Positions 35,866 through 46,929 of a stretch of DNA of 64,000 nucleotides are shown here, in pieces. The notes beneath the pieces are model-generated. The model did not search any database and had not been told where the DNA came from. It saw only the letters and a program-made list of their open reading frames with translations. The position numbers and the translations under genes are program-made. Origin of the DNA: Sequoia sempervirens (taxonomy: Eukaryota; Streptophyta; Pinopsida; Cupressales; Cupressaceae); assembly GCA_007258455.2 (NCBI GenBank), contig VDFB02193867.1, positions 571,257,498 through 571,321,497 of the forward strand, in the 5' to 3' direction. Within the stretch, counting starts at the first letter, position 1; every line of letters starts with the position of its first letter.

Positions 35866-37427
35866 TCAAGAGAGAGCCATGAGGTCCTTGATATTGACAG
35901 GCTTTACAAAGTCGGGGGACCCTGCATATTGAAGGTTAGCCAGTATGGAATTAAGGGCATCACTGGTGTGGAAGGCGTCCCAAAACACGTAATCTGCACG
36001 GTGGAAACATAAGCTCGATATGGGAGTACAAGGAAACTCTGCTCTCAGACGCCCTATTCCGCAGCAACCCTCATTTGCATATTTGAATCCTGCATCAGTA
36101 AACTTTTCCTGAATTAATTAACATTGGATGAGCTATCTTTATATTAATATAGACTCTAGAGTTTTGAAAATATAATTGGTAAGTATAACAGCAACCTACC
36201 AAACGCAGCTGGATCGTCGATCACTTGAGAAAGAATGGCATAATTGTCGCTCAGTACGAAGCGCGCATCGGAGAATTCCATTTGCAATTCGTTTTGAAGC
36301 AAGTTTTCCAAACCCTTGTTAAATTTTGTGATGATACTATTGATGTAATGCACACAGCTTCCATTATCTGGATTTCTCGAACTAATAATTAGCAATGGCG
36401 TGCAACCTAGAGGCATTAGATTGGATACTATAAATTTTCTGGCGCCCATCTCATATAAATTCTGCACCACAAAAAGGACATGGAACCTGTGATGTGACTT
36501 CCCAGATATCTAACCTTTAAGAATATGTGATTATAATAATAACTAGTATGTTTTCAAATCTATTAATAAGAGTCAGGTGAGCTTACCTTCAGTTGCTCTG
36601 CAAACCTGCCGAGAAGCAGTTGCTGGTATTGGTCTACATTGTAGAGTAGAGAAACTTTTGACTGGGGGAGAAAGTAATTGGATATGTAATCATAGCTTCC
36701 AATGTTAATGTAGAAAAGAGCTTTAGAGATGAGATGACTAGCATTTTCAGCTTGCTCCATCACAGAAATCAAGTCTGCCTTTGTGTTGGAGAAGTACTCA
36801 ATCTGCCTATCAAAGGGTATTCTGCCAATCTGCATACACGTAATAAAGATAAAATGCCTTTTAAGTTGGTTTTTATGAGATGAATCGATTACTCATACTG
36901 TACCAAACACCACATGATATTAGCTGTGTTTGAATAAAAACAAATAGATCTTTGAGGCCATTTGGAACTTACATATTTGTAGCCAGTGGAAGGCAGAATT
37001 CCAGAGCCTCCAGAGGCAAAGTTAACTCCTGCTAGTATGTTTCTCCCATTTGCTTCTGGATCTAAATATGAGACCGGAGAAAGCACCCCCATGATTTGGC
37101 CTGCCACCAAAAAGACAATAATTAACTTTGCTAACGTACAACACAAGCACTGAACTTGGGAGGAGTGGAAAATATGTAGTTTGGATTTTTGTCCATACAG
37201 ATGTAATCTGGAGTGGTTCTTCCATTGCAAAACCTTCCAGTTGGTAAGCCATTTCCAAAGTCAATGCCATTGAACCAAATATCTCCCTTGGAAAGGGTAG
37301 TAATGTAATTATTGTTTCCTGTGTCCACCAATGAATCTCCAAAGATAAAAATGGCAGGAGCAGTAGAGGCAGTTGCAAGTGTGAACAATCCCAACACTGT
37401 AAAAATAGCAGGCCAAACCTTTGCCAT
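35866..37427 (-). CDS. GDSL-type esterase/lipase, five exons
   Basis: Exons on the minus strand are 37427-37151, 37100-36973, 36829-36587, 36461-36200 and 36089-35866. All introns are GT-AG and the phases join to 377 residues plus TGA. The N-terminus is a likely signal peptide (MAKVWPAIFTVLGLFTLATA), so the enzyme is probably secreted. Block I is FIFGDSLVDTGNNNY with nucleophile Ser32. Block II is GVNFASGGSGIL. Block III, normally GxND, reads NIGSYDYISNY, so the expected oxyanion-hole Asn is Tyr. Block V is WDAFHTSDA with the catalytic Asp and His. Length and exon layout fit plant SGNH/GDSL hydrolases, which cleave ester or lipid substrates in the cell wall or apoplast; the substrate cannot be told. 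The start is the only Met before the signal peptide. The Tyr may reduce or alter activity. Confidence 0.9.
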
Positions 37428-37512
37428 TTATAACCTATCAGTGAACTAAGTGTACCAAGGTCTCAGAACATAAAACTCAAATGCTTTACCTTGCTGCCAA
37501 ACTACAAGGGTG

Positions 37513-37522
37513 CCTTTATATT
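37513..37522 (-). promoter_or_regulatory. Likely TATA box of the GDSL gene
   Basis: On the minus strand the sequence is AATATAAAGG, about 90 bases upstream of the ATG. The spacing suits a short 5' untranslated leader. Confidence 0.5.
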
Positions 37523-37739
37523 ATTCTAGATGTTCTACATTTGAATGTGTTTTATGTAAATTGACAGCTCCAAGTTTAGCTAAGATTGTGATCCCTGTTT
37601 TATTGAAAAACAATTTAATGATTTGACAAGAAAGGGTCACATGTGACATATTCTGCAACTTAAAATTGTTGCTTAGCGCGTTCTACTTCACAGGTTATAT
37701 TTGCCAGTCCATCTGAGTCTTGGGGCCCTCTACTTACCC

Positions 37740-38190
37740 GAACTGATGCAGATTCTTTGTCTAATCTACAGTGGTTGCCAGCGCCTGCAACTAAAGGTTG
37801 CAAATAATAGAACTTAAAAAGATAGAAAAAAAAAAACATAACGGGAAATAAAATGGGAGCCAAATTAATCAACAAGATAAAAATATTTACGTTACTTTAA
37901 CACTCGTTCTTTCTTAACCTCTTCTTATATGATCCTCATCCGCAACAAGAACAGAAAACCACTCCCAAAAAAAACCCTTTCCAAGCATCCCCGTAACCCC
38001 CTCTTAAAAGAACACCCATTGAAAATAGGATCCCAAGCAGTTACGCAATCCCCTAACAGCAACTGACACATTTGCAGTAGGGTCCATTACATAAGGTACT
38101 GTAAAAGGAAAACGGCCAAGCAATTACATATTCCCCCAACAGCAACTGACACATCTGCTGTAGGACAGTTTTATGCTCTAAAAGGAAAAC
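37740..38190. repeat. Family C direct repeat, left copy
   Basis: It resembles 39370-40030 in the same orientation. Shared text includes TTGCAAATAATAGAAC, TGATCCTCATCC, CCCAAAAAAAACCCTTT, AAGCATCCC and ACTGACACAT. Within it an 80-bp unit is tandemly duplicated (38037-38115 and 38116-38190). Confidence 0.65.
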
Positions 38191-38299
38191 TCTGACTGCC
38201 ATGGCCTGCTTTTCCACCATGTTAGGCACTTCTATAGCTTTTCACATAATTTCTTCCTCTGCTTCCAGCCTTTTATTGGACCATAAATCATCCTCCTAT

Positions 38300-39290
38300 A
38301 CCAATATCTTCTCTTTCTATTTTCCTATTTTTTTGCAAGGTTAAACCCACCTGTGTTGTCCTCCATTGAAAGTCATTCTCGCTCTCCTCACTGCTTGTGT
38401 GACCATTTGTCGCACTTGCAGACAAACAATTAAAAATAAAAATCATATTAAGGGAATCCAAAATTCCTACAGGTGCTTCTCTCAGGCAAGCTTTCCAATT
38501 CTCCTTTGCAGCTTGTATCTTTTCCATGGCTTGTTGCCCTATCACAAACTATTAAAAGTTCATTTTCCTCTTCATATATGTCTACTGCCATATCAGCTTT
38601 TGGCATGCTCATATTATCATTTCCTTCACATTCACTCTTCATAATGTCAACCCCTTTATAAGGACTTCTTCTCTATCATCAAATGTGTGGCCTTCAAAGA
38701 TCTCCATCTTTGTTGTTGTTTCATCTCTAATGTGGATTACATCCAAAGTTGTAATATCATAGCCCATGTCTAGTAATTGGTAGCATTCCTCTTCATTACA
38801 ATAATTGAATTCTTCTTCTCTCCCATTGCAATCAATAATATTTTCCCAAGCTTCAAGGTAACATCACTCCACATCTTCATCCCACTCATCATCTTCATCT
38901 TCATCCCATTCATCTATCCTCCCTCTCTCAAGCTCTTTATAGAGCACATTTAAGGGTCTTCCATTCACTAGTAATTTTGTCAACTCTTCAAAGAATTTAA
39001 TTTTTCCCTATTCCAAAACTTATATCCCTTGGCTTTAACCCTAGATACTATGACTTTCTTATATGAAAATAGCTCTTGCTCACAAAGCGAGTATTTTTTT
39101 CTACCAATCATTTTCACCTTCTCGTGTCCTTTGAATGCCTTTGTTTCAACTCTTATTTTTCGTTATTATTATTATGTGCTTGTCTTTTGTTTTCTTTTAC
39201 ATATTCCTTTGTCTAATTTCTTCTTCCAACTTAGCTATCACATTTTTCATATTAGGTAACAACTCCTCCTCCTTTGCATCTATAGCCATA
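38300..39290 (-). pseudogene. Unrecognised acidic coding remnant between the family C repeats
   Basis: Minus-strand translation gives protein-like text over about 1 kb with few stops. Near 39290 it reads MAIDAKEEELLPNMKNVIAK; near 39140-39010 EKVKMIGRKKYSLCEQELFS; after a shift, from about 38998, KFFEELTKLLVNGRPLNVLY and a DEWDEDEDDEWDED run; then LEAWENIIDCNGREEEFNY and YDITTLDVIHIRDETTTKM, ending near 38652. A TGA at 38864-38866 breaks it. A further segment, 38642-38288, is open in overlapping frames. No domain is recognised. The very acidic stretch suggests an accessory protein of a mobile element or a decayed nuclear protein. It is bounded by the two family C repeats. Confidence 0.45.
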
Positions 39291-39369
39291 CCCACAACTC
39301 TTCTCTGATCTATTAAAAAAATCTCATGAATTATCTATTCCTAGCATTTTAGAATGCTCCAATACCAAA

Positions 39370-40030
39370 AATGGGGTAGAGTCTGTCTCCAATGTATAGT
39401 GATTATTAGTAGTTGCAAATAATAGAACCAAAAAGGAACAAAAAACAATAATCATTATAGAAAATAAGAAGGGAATCAAATTGCGGGTGGTGGGCCTAGC
39501 TTGATTGGCTAAAGCATCATGTTGTAGGCAAGAGGTCACGAAGTCTAGTCTCCCCACAGCCCCATGGTACCAAAGGGTGTGTCGCGCTAGCGTCACTGGT
39601 CATGTGAAAATAATTTACCAGACACATTGTAGTTTATAGGGGGGCAGCTACCCAATTTTGATTCCTACAATCTAAAAAAAAGGGAATCAAATTCCTAACA
39701 CAATAAAAATGTTCCATTATTATAAACCAAATTGTATGTTCTTTCTCAACCTTTTCATTGATGATCCTCATCCAAAATAAGAATAGAAAACTACTCCCCA
39801 AAAAAAACCCTTTGCAAGCATCCCTAAAACCTCCTCTAAAAATAAAAAAGCCTACTCAAAATAGGAACCTAGGTCTAGTTACATATTCCCTTGACAACAA
39901 ATGACACATCTATAGCAAGTTTCATTACATACTCCGTAAGGAAAATGGCCATGTGGTTTTATATTACAATAACAACAACTAATACATTTGCACTAGGGCA
40001 ATTACATACTCCAAATGGAAAAGAAGACAT
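39370..40030. repeat. Family C direct repeat, right copy, with SINE insertion
   Basis: This copy aligns with 37740-38190 but is longer because of the SINE at 39483-39680. Its own two tandem subunits (around 39875-39950 and 39950-40020) match those of the left copy. Confidence 0.65.
39483..39680 (+). mobile_element. tRNA-derived SINE
   Basis: The 198-bp insert starts GCGGGTGGTGGGCCTAGC. It has an A-box-like TAGCTTGATTGG near 39498 and a B-box-like GGTCACGAAGTCTAGTC near 39533, the internal Pol III promoter of tRNA-type SINEs. It ends in a short A run. It is flanked by the perfect 14-bp direct repeat AAGGGAATCAAATT at 39469-39482 and 39681-39694. Long duplications of this kind are the signature of LINE-mediated target-primed insertion. 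No clover-leaf completes, so it is not a tRNA gene. Confidence 0.85.
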
Positions 40031-40859
40031 AAATTGGACTATTATGCATCACTAATTTGTTGGATATTTTTGCCAACTGAACACCAAATTTGTTAGCCTA
40101 CTTCTATCTAGTCTTATGCCACATAATTTCTAACATATAGTCTTACATTTTGTGGCATGTAGTCAATTTATTTTTTTGATTTTGGTGGAAGCATCAACCC
40201 TATACTTTCTTACATTTGGCTCAATTAACTTAAATATGAATCAATAGAAAAATAAATAAAAGTGCAACCTTCAATGTAGGGTCTCTAAGGGGAAGTTTTA
40301 AAATCGTGTTAGTTTGAATTCAATTGAAAGGACTCCCAAGTTCTACCAATGCCAAAAAAGAATACTCTTCCAATGAAGAAGTTAATCAACAAGGGAGAGA
40401 ATTCTCTTAAACTCTTAAAATTCAATATCATAGTCCTCAATCTCCCCATCCTTTGAATCTCTCTTTCTAAGGGTTATTTTAGGTGAATACTACCTAACTA
40501 ATAACAAACCACCTCACTAAAGGTAAGAAAAGTTCCTTATTCAAGTGTTTGTGTGTTACCTTCTCTTGAAGAGAGCAATATACTTTGTAGATTTTGAAAC
40601 CTAGATAACATTTTTTTTTGGAAGAGTGTAGTATCTAGTGAGTTGTAAATCCAACTCTAGTTGAATTTAAACTAACAAAATATTGATAGTGGTATGTATG
40701 TGCATGCAAAGCAACTAGTATGGATGTTTCATTGTCGATCTAGGTAGGTTAGGAGGTCAAATTTATTCAGTGTATTTTTAACACCCCTAGATTGCATGGA
40801 AGAATCTTAGCTATATTTTTATCATTGTATTACTTTTGAACTATAATGTTTTTGGTAGA
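40031..40859. other. No gene recognised
   Basis: AT-rich sequence without a supported coding frame. It may hold the decayed 5' part of the LINE that follows. Confidence 0.5.
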
Positions 40860-43250
40860 AATTTTTTTAAAAAGAATTGTATCAACTTTTTTAATCACCC
40901 TATGATCCACATGAGACTATGTTCACTACGTCAAACAACAAAGCTCCTAGTTTGGATGGATTTCCATGTGAGTTTTATAAATCTCTTTAGGATGTTGTGG
41001 ATAAAAACCTTCATATAGTTTATCTATCCAAACATTTCATTGTAATTTTTTAGATATTTTAATTAAGAAAGACAATATTAAGTTCATTTATAAAGCTAGC
41101 AACTCGGAGGATATCTAAAACTAATGCCTTATCACTTTGCTAAATATCTCTTACAAGATCATTGTCGCAGACTATGCTCTCAATTTGCAACCTCTTCTTC
41201 CTTAATTGGTTTTCCCCAAGAAAATTGGTATCACTGTCATGATACATCCTTGATAACTTTATCATTATCCATGAAGGGATGAAATAAGCTCAATGCTTCT
41301 AGAAAATTGCATTTTTTCTCAAAACTATTTTTTGTGAGGATTATGATTGTGTTGAATGGCCTCTAATTCTTTCCATGCTTTAGGCATTGGGTTTTCGCCC
41401 TTATTTTGTATAGCTAATTAATATGCTTTTTATATATTCATATATTTGCATCACCATTAATGCTCAGCAATCCAATTCTTTTAGGATCTTTCTTTCTATC
41501 TATGAAGGATGTCATTTAGCCTCTACACTTTATATGCTTGTTGTTGAAGACTTTGGGTATCTTTTAACCCATGTGATCTCCTAGAAGTTAGTAAAAAAAA
41601 AATTCATTACCTTACTTTAATTGAGGAATATGATAATTTCAAACATGTTCCTTCCCTAGACATTTTCTATAAAGCTTCAAGTTCAACTTCTCAATGGTAG
41701 AAGACTCAATGTTATAGGCAATATTTCCTTCCTGATTTGGGTTAATTAGATTATTTAGGCTAGAAATATATTGATCATGGGGAGGTTTTCATATTTCTCA
41801 AAATTTCATTCACCTTATAGGCCTCTCCAACTACCTTATGACAAGCAATTATCTCTAGAATTGAGGAAAATTTGGCCTACTAGATCTCAAAGGCTCTCTC
41901 CTTGGCCAATATATTAGAAGTGCTCTAAAACTTTGGTTGCTACTCATGTGTATTATTCATCTTGTTGGGTTCCTTCAAAGGGTTCTTATTTAAAAATTGA
42001 AGTGCTTCTTAAATATTTTCCTTAGACCTCTTCCAATGGTAATAAAGGATTTCACCATGTGGATGGGGAATATTATCATCTCCCTAATGATTATGGGTGT
42101 TTAATCTTACTCTCAATCCATCATCAAGGATCGTCGCTTTTTGCTTAGTGGACTATTAAGGCCCTAGAAGGCAAGGATGCATAGAAAATATCGATTCAAA
42201 ATCGCCTTTCATCTAGAGTACCCTCTAAGAATATAGCTTGGAAAGACCTTCAGCTTCATGATCTCCTCACTATGAAGGAACTTATTCAAATATAGGGCGC
42301 ATTTGTTATCAAAAGAATTTAAAATTATTAGGAATCCATCAAGCCTTAGATTTTATGGGTTGGAAATAATTTTTGCAATGGCCTCTCTAAATTGGTCAAC
42401 AATATATTTGGTGGTCTCTAGTTCTTTCCTATCAATCTACTAACCTATTTCTAAGGCCCCTTGGATTCAATATTTGAATCTTTATAAAAGAGATAAAAAA
42501 TTTACTAAATATTTTCAATAAAGTTGTCTTGAATCTCTTAACCCAAGCTGAGGCCAATATAAAATTTTGATTGTTAATCCAAGACCAAAAGAATTATCAA
42601 ATGATTATTGATGACATTCCTCTTCTCATGGTTCACAAAATTGAGGTTAGAATTTTTAATCCTTAGTGGAAGGATTAGAAATGGTATCTAAATACACCGT
42701 TTTTGCAACTATCTCATCTCCCTAGTCAAAGCTCTGTTGGCACCTTTGGTCCTCTTTTGGCATTTGGAACTCTAGATTCTAAAGTGTTTGGTTAGCTATT
42801 CTTGAACCCAACCTTGCTCATGTTTTATAGATGCATTGTTTATCAAGGCCTTTCGCTTAGATATCACTTATCTCATCTAAGAGTTCTCAATCCTTGTTAT
42901 CCATTGTGTGAACAACCTAAGAATCTCAACCAACTTTTTGGTTCTAAACCAAAGCTCAAGAATCCTAGACTTAGATTCATGACTTCTTCAAACCATATAG
43001 TACTAACCCATTTTCATGGCATGTGGCTTATTAGAAGATTGGCCCTACCTCCCTTTCAAATTTACATAGATTTGGGATGTTTTCAAGGTAGAGCTTCTTT
43101 TTAGCTTTTGGAAAGATAAAAAATATTAATTTTTTTGTTGCTATTCATTTCTCACTTTACACTAAAGTTATGATTTTCTTCAATGTTTTTATGTAGGTTC
43201 AAGTGAAAGAAAATAAAGTCGCACTTGAATTTTCTCATCTATGTATGCTT
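40860..43250 (+). pseudogene. LINE (L1-type) ORF2 remnant
   Basis: Plus-strand translation, with many stops and shifts, follows plant LINE reverse transcriptase. It reads SNNKAPSLDGFPCEFYKSL near 40930-40990 (family motif NKSPGPDGFPxEFYK), CLITLLNISYKIIVADYALN near 41125-41190 (family motif RPISLLNxxYKIIAK) and QQSNSFRIFLSIYEGCHLAS near 41465-41520 (family motif RQGCPLSP), then LYMLVVEDFGYLLTHVIS. The YxDD region is not clearly seen. Text reading ELRKIWPTRSQRLSPWP (near 41850) and a low-identity tail to about 43250 resemble the C-terminal half. The element would have moved by target-primed reverse transcription and is the type that mobilises SINEs. Confidence 0.75.
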
Positions 43251-43440
43251 TTAGATCATTAGGGAAATCCCCTTTCTACATTTTCCAAAGTACCATCCGG
43301 GCATGTGCAGGATCATGGTATGCCAAAAAGTGGCAATGGAGAAAAAAATACGTGTTTCTACGACTCAAAAATGCGAAAATGTTGAGTTGACTTTTTGGGG
43401 CTCGGGTGACTACCGAGGTAGAGCAAAAACTTAGATTTAA

Positions 43441-43588
43441 GAATCGGATATCCGATCCAAATCGGATATCCGATTTTGTTGACATATATATATAAAAAAT
43501 TTCGGGCAACCAAAACTCATTTTCACATTTGCATTCGGCTCAACCGCGGCGGGCGCACAGTGGAAAGCCCAAATCAGATATCCGATTT
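43441..43588. repeat. Three copies of an 18-bp palindrome around GATATC
   Basis: AAATCGGATATCCGATTT at 43459-43476 is a perfect 18-bp palindrome. A near copy is at 43441-43458, back to back with it, and another with one mismatch is at 43571-43588. No coding reason for the palindrome is seen. Confidence 0.8.
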
Positions 43589-44039
43589 GAAATCCATCTC
43601 CGACAGGTAAAATTCTTGATTTTTTATTTGCTCTAATCAAATTTTCAATTAGATTTGTTTAATTTTAGTTGATTTTTTTCAAAATAGGGTTTTTTGGTAG
43701 ATTTTTTATAAAAAAGTTGAGTTTAGCATGAATTTTGATGAAAATTGAATGTTTGCAATGGATTTTCACTTTAAAATAGTGTTTTTTATGTATTTGGATT
43801 AAAAGTTAGAGAATTTTATTAATTTTTGTTAAAAACTAGGGTTTTTGTTGGATTTTTCAAAAAAACTAGGGTATTTTTATACTATTTTCATTTATATTGT
43901 CTGATTTTAATTAGATTGATTTGTTTTTATATTTAATCAGGCATTAGCATTAAATTGTTTTGAATCTTGTAGAAAATTTATGAGCTTCATGACCTTGTGT
44001 CACTTCACTAATACCCACGTGAGATGTAGTTGTAGACTT
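43589..44039. other. No gene recognised, T-rich
   Basis: AT-rich sequence with several recurrences of AGGGTTTTT and GATTTTT. No feature is supported. Confidence 0.5.
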
Positions 44040-45300
44040 ATGGCTTCCTATGTTGCAATCATAGCCAATGTTGAGCTTGATTCTTATAACTCTTTCACTC
44101 AACGTATTATGTCTACCCAATCCATCTTATATTCCCTCCCTAGTCCTACATTACCCATGTCTTTTTTGTAACCTAACATTTATGTGGACTTGGCATATGT
44201 TATTTCTAAGGTCCCCAATGATAATCTAGAATAATTGGATAAAGACCTACAATGAATTCAACAATTCTTAAGCATTGAACCTTTGGATGGAGAAGCAATT
44301 CCTCTTTTGGATAGCATTGGGAAGTTGGTAAATGATTAGGAAGGGATAGAAGTGTTACGTAGCCTAGCTAATATAGTAGATTCTAATATTCCTTCGGTAG
44401 CTAGTTTCACGAAATTTTTGACTAATGCTCAAAATCCTTTTGGAAAATAAGTTTCCTCTCCCACAATAATGCCTTCTATTCCCAACTTTACACCTCCAAT
44501 CATAGCATCAATGATGGAATATAACAATGGTTTAAACTCAAGCTTAGGAATTTCTAGTGGAAATTATAATAGTTTTGTCCCTTCACCTATAACACCTTCA
44601 TATTCATCACCCCTCCTAAACATGAAATATAATATCCCACCATTCCTCCATACTAGTTCACCATACTTGAAAAACTCTCACAACATGTGGCCCAATGATT
44701 TTGTGATAAATCAACTTTTTTATTTAAAGCATGAGATTATTACAACAACAAATTTCAAACTTAAACCAAAATCAAACCAATAGTAAACATCCAAAATACC
44801 TTACACATAGTTCATTAATGTTCACTATTTTAAATACACCTATACTACAAAACATTGAAATACCTCGCTTTGGAAAGTACAATGGTAAAAAATATCCTAA
44901 TAACCATTTGTTAGTTTTTACTACCTTGTGTAGAGACTTTATTTTTGAAGATTCACTCATAGTGAAACTCTTTTCTAGATCATTGAAAGATATGGCCTTG
45001 GATTGGTTTTGTTCATTGTCAAACAATCAATTACCTCCTTTACACAACTCATTAATGATTTCCTCCAACACTTTCAAGTGAACATCAGTCCTCAAGTTAC
45101 ATTAACAAATTTAGTTCATTGTAATCAAGGACCTAAAGAGAAAATAAAAAACTTTATGAAATGATACTAATCCCTTTATTTGAAATTCTCCTATAGTCTT
45201 TGAGATGTTGACATTCAAAGAGGTGTTTATAGGTAACTACAACCTAATATTCAAGACCGAAATTGCTAATAGAAATATCCCATCTAACGTTTTTTGTATA
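44040..45300 (+). pseudogene. Ty3/gypsy gag fragment
   Basis: The plus strand encodes a gag-like protein with stops. Its early part reads MASYVAIIANVELDSYNSF, the middle FLSIEPLDGEAIPLLDSIGK, and the conserved core near 44850-45060 reads IPRFGKYNGKKYPNNHLLVF and KDMALDWFCSLSNNQLPP, then QVTLTNLVHCNQGPKEKIKN. The stops in the N-terminal half follow the CAA, CGA and CAG transition pattern seen in the other elements. Downstream pol sequence is missing and the assembly gap follows within 120 bases. It could belong to the same family as the gypsy element at 52-57 kb, but I cannot show that. Confidence 0.75.
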
Positions 45301-45415
45301 ACCCCTTCCTTGATTATCGAGATATCAATTGGTTGGTATGAAGGTGCCCTTCATGGAGCTCCCTATTGGTCAATCATATAAGAGTCATGCCCTCCGAAAC
45401 AACTATCAATCATTT

Positions 45416-45515
45416 NNNNNNNNNNNNNNNNNNNNNNNNNNNNNNNNNNNNNNNNNNNNNNNNNNNNNNNNNNNNNNNNNNNNNNNNNNNNNNNNNNNNN
45501 NNNNNNNNNNNNNNN
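45416..45515. other. Assembly gap, 100 N
   Basis: Exactly 100 N bases, a conventional placeholder for a gap of unknown length. Any frame crossing it is meaningless. Confidence 0.99.
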
Positions 45516-45558
45516 TTGATCATGCAAAGTTATATGCCTAAATAGAAGCCTTCGAATA

Positions 45559-45669
45559 TGTGTGTGTGTGTGTGTGTGTGTATAAATGCATACATATATG
45601 TATATAGTATGGATGTGTAATAGCATACACATGTGTATAACTTTATATATACATACATACATACATACA

Positions 45670-45701
<32 letters not shown>

Positions 45702-45760
45702 CATGCAGACATACATACATACATACATACATACATACATACATACATACATACATACAT
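45559..45760. repeat. Microsatellites (TG)n and (CATA)n
   Basis: (TG)n runs at 45559-45580, then (ATAC/CATA)n at about 45650-45698 and 45711-45760, split by ATACATGCAGAC. These simple repeats beside the gap probably caused the assembly break. Confidence 0.95.
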
Positions 45761-46929
45761 GTTTAAATATTATAAATAGAAAAGATCAATGGATTTCAAA
45801 CAAACAGGTTAGAATAGAGTAGCTAGGCATATTAGTCGCAATAAAAAATACTGTCAACATTTGAATCAAAATTTGAATGCGAAAGCAAGGGGTAGACAAA
45901 GACACATAATCTAGTGTATGATCGCGGTAAAAATGATATGCTCATTTTTGTCCATAACATAAGCGAATGATTAGATATAAGTTTTGTTGGTGTAGATCTA
46001 GACTATGCATTTTTTGTTTTGTAGAGCTTGATTGATCATTTTCAATTTTCCTTTGCAATGTGAATGTTAAATGGGAGAATCTTAGTTTATGTCTTACTCA
46101 TATTTAACTGTGTGGATGGCAAACAGTTTATGATCTTTAAACATCATGAGATGTGTACGCTATGTATTCTTTGAAATACTTGGAGTAGTTATAAAACATC
46201 CTTTGAATTAAATACTCCTGTGGAGTGCATATATGCATGTATATGTGCATATATATACATCTATAATGCATTTATAGATAATATATATATATATATATAT
46301 AAATTATCCATAATATCCATAATACACATGCATATACATGTATATACAGATAGTATATAGATATATACATAATGACAATTTTATTTTTGTTTCTTTTTTA
46401 AATAAATAATTTGAGTCGAGAATCCAAATTTATGTGCTTAAAGACTAGTTTTTGAATATTAATGTTCACCAAAAGTTATTACCAAAAATCATTGTCTAAA
46501 TAGTGGTAGGAGTCAATTTAAATCATTTTGAAATGTATTGTGGAAAACATTATCTAGACATTTGCATGAATGTTAGCTTATGTTTGTTGAATGTTTTGAT
46601 ATCAATAAACAAAGCTTGACGATGAACAAACGAGTTGAGCACATTTCCTTTTGTTTGTGTTTGGTGCAAAATGGTGTTTTTGAAAACTTTGGATTTGATA
46701 TATGTGTTGTAAAGCCATGAAATGTAAAGTGGTACATTAGTGTTAGACAAAATGATAAGTATCTTATATTGATGTAGTTTTTTACTTTGATTGATACAAG
46801 GTTGGGTGTTTTTGGTGGTGTTTTTTGTTGCAGAGAGAAAAACGTGATTGTTAATAATTTTTTAGTGTTATTGATCATATATTCAATAAGCATGTAATGT
46901 AGAGTGTGGAGATGGATAGGATATATAGC
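45761..46929. other. No gene recognised; (AT)n at 46280-46301
   Basis: AT-rich sequence with a short (AT)n tract and alternating purine-pyrimidine stretches around 46230-46370. No coding frame is supported. Confidence 0.6.

Noticed and set aside
39490..39560. A tRNA gene on the plus strand
   Set aside because: A- and B-box-like motifs are present, but no clover-leaf with acceptor stem can be formed. The 14-bp target duplication shows a SINE.
45363..45752. Open frames through the gap and CATA repeats (runs of YVCMYVCM)
   Set aside because: They are translations of N bases and simple repeats with no coding meaning.
45650..45760. A CRISPR-like or satellite array
   Set aside because: The repeat unit is only four bases (CATA) without spacers, so it is a microsatellite. 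The site is in a plant-type nuclear sequence.
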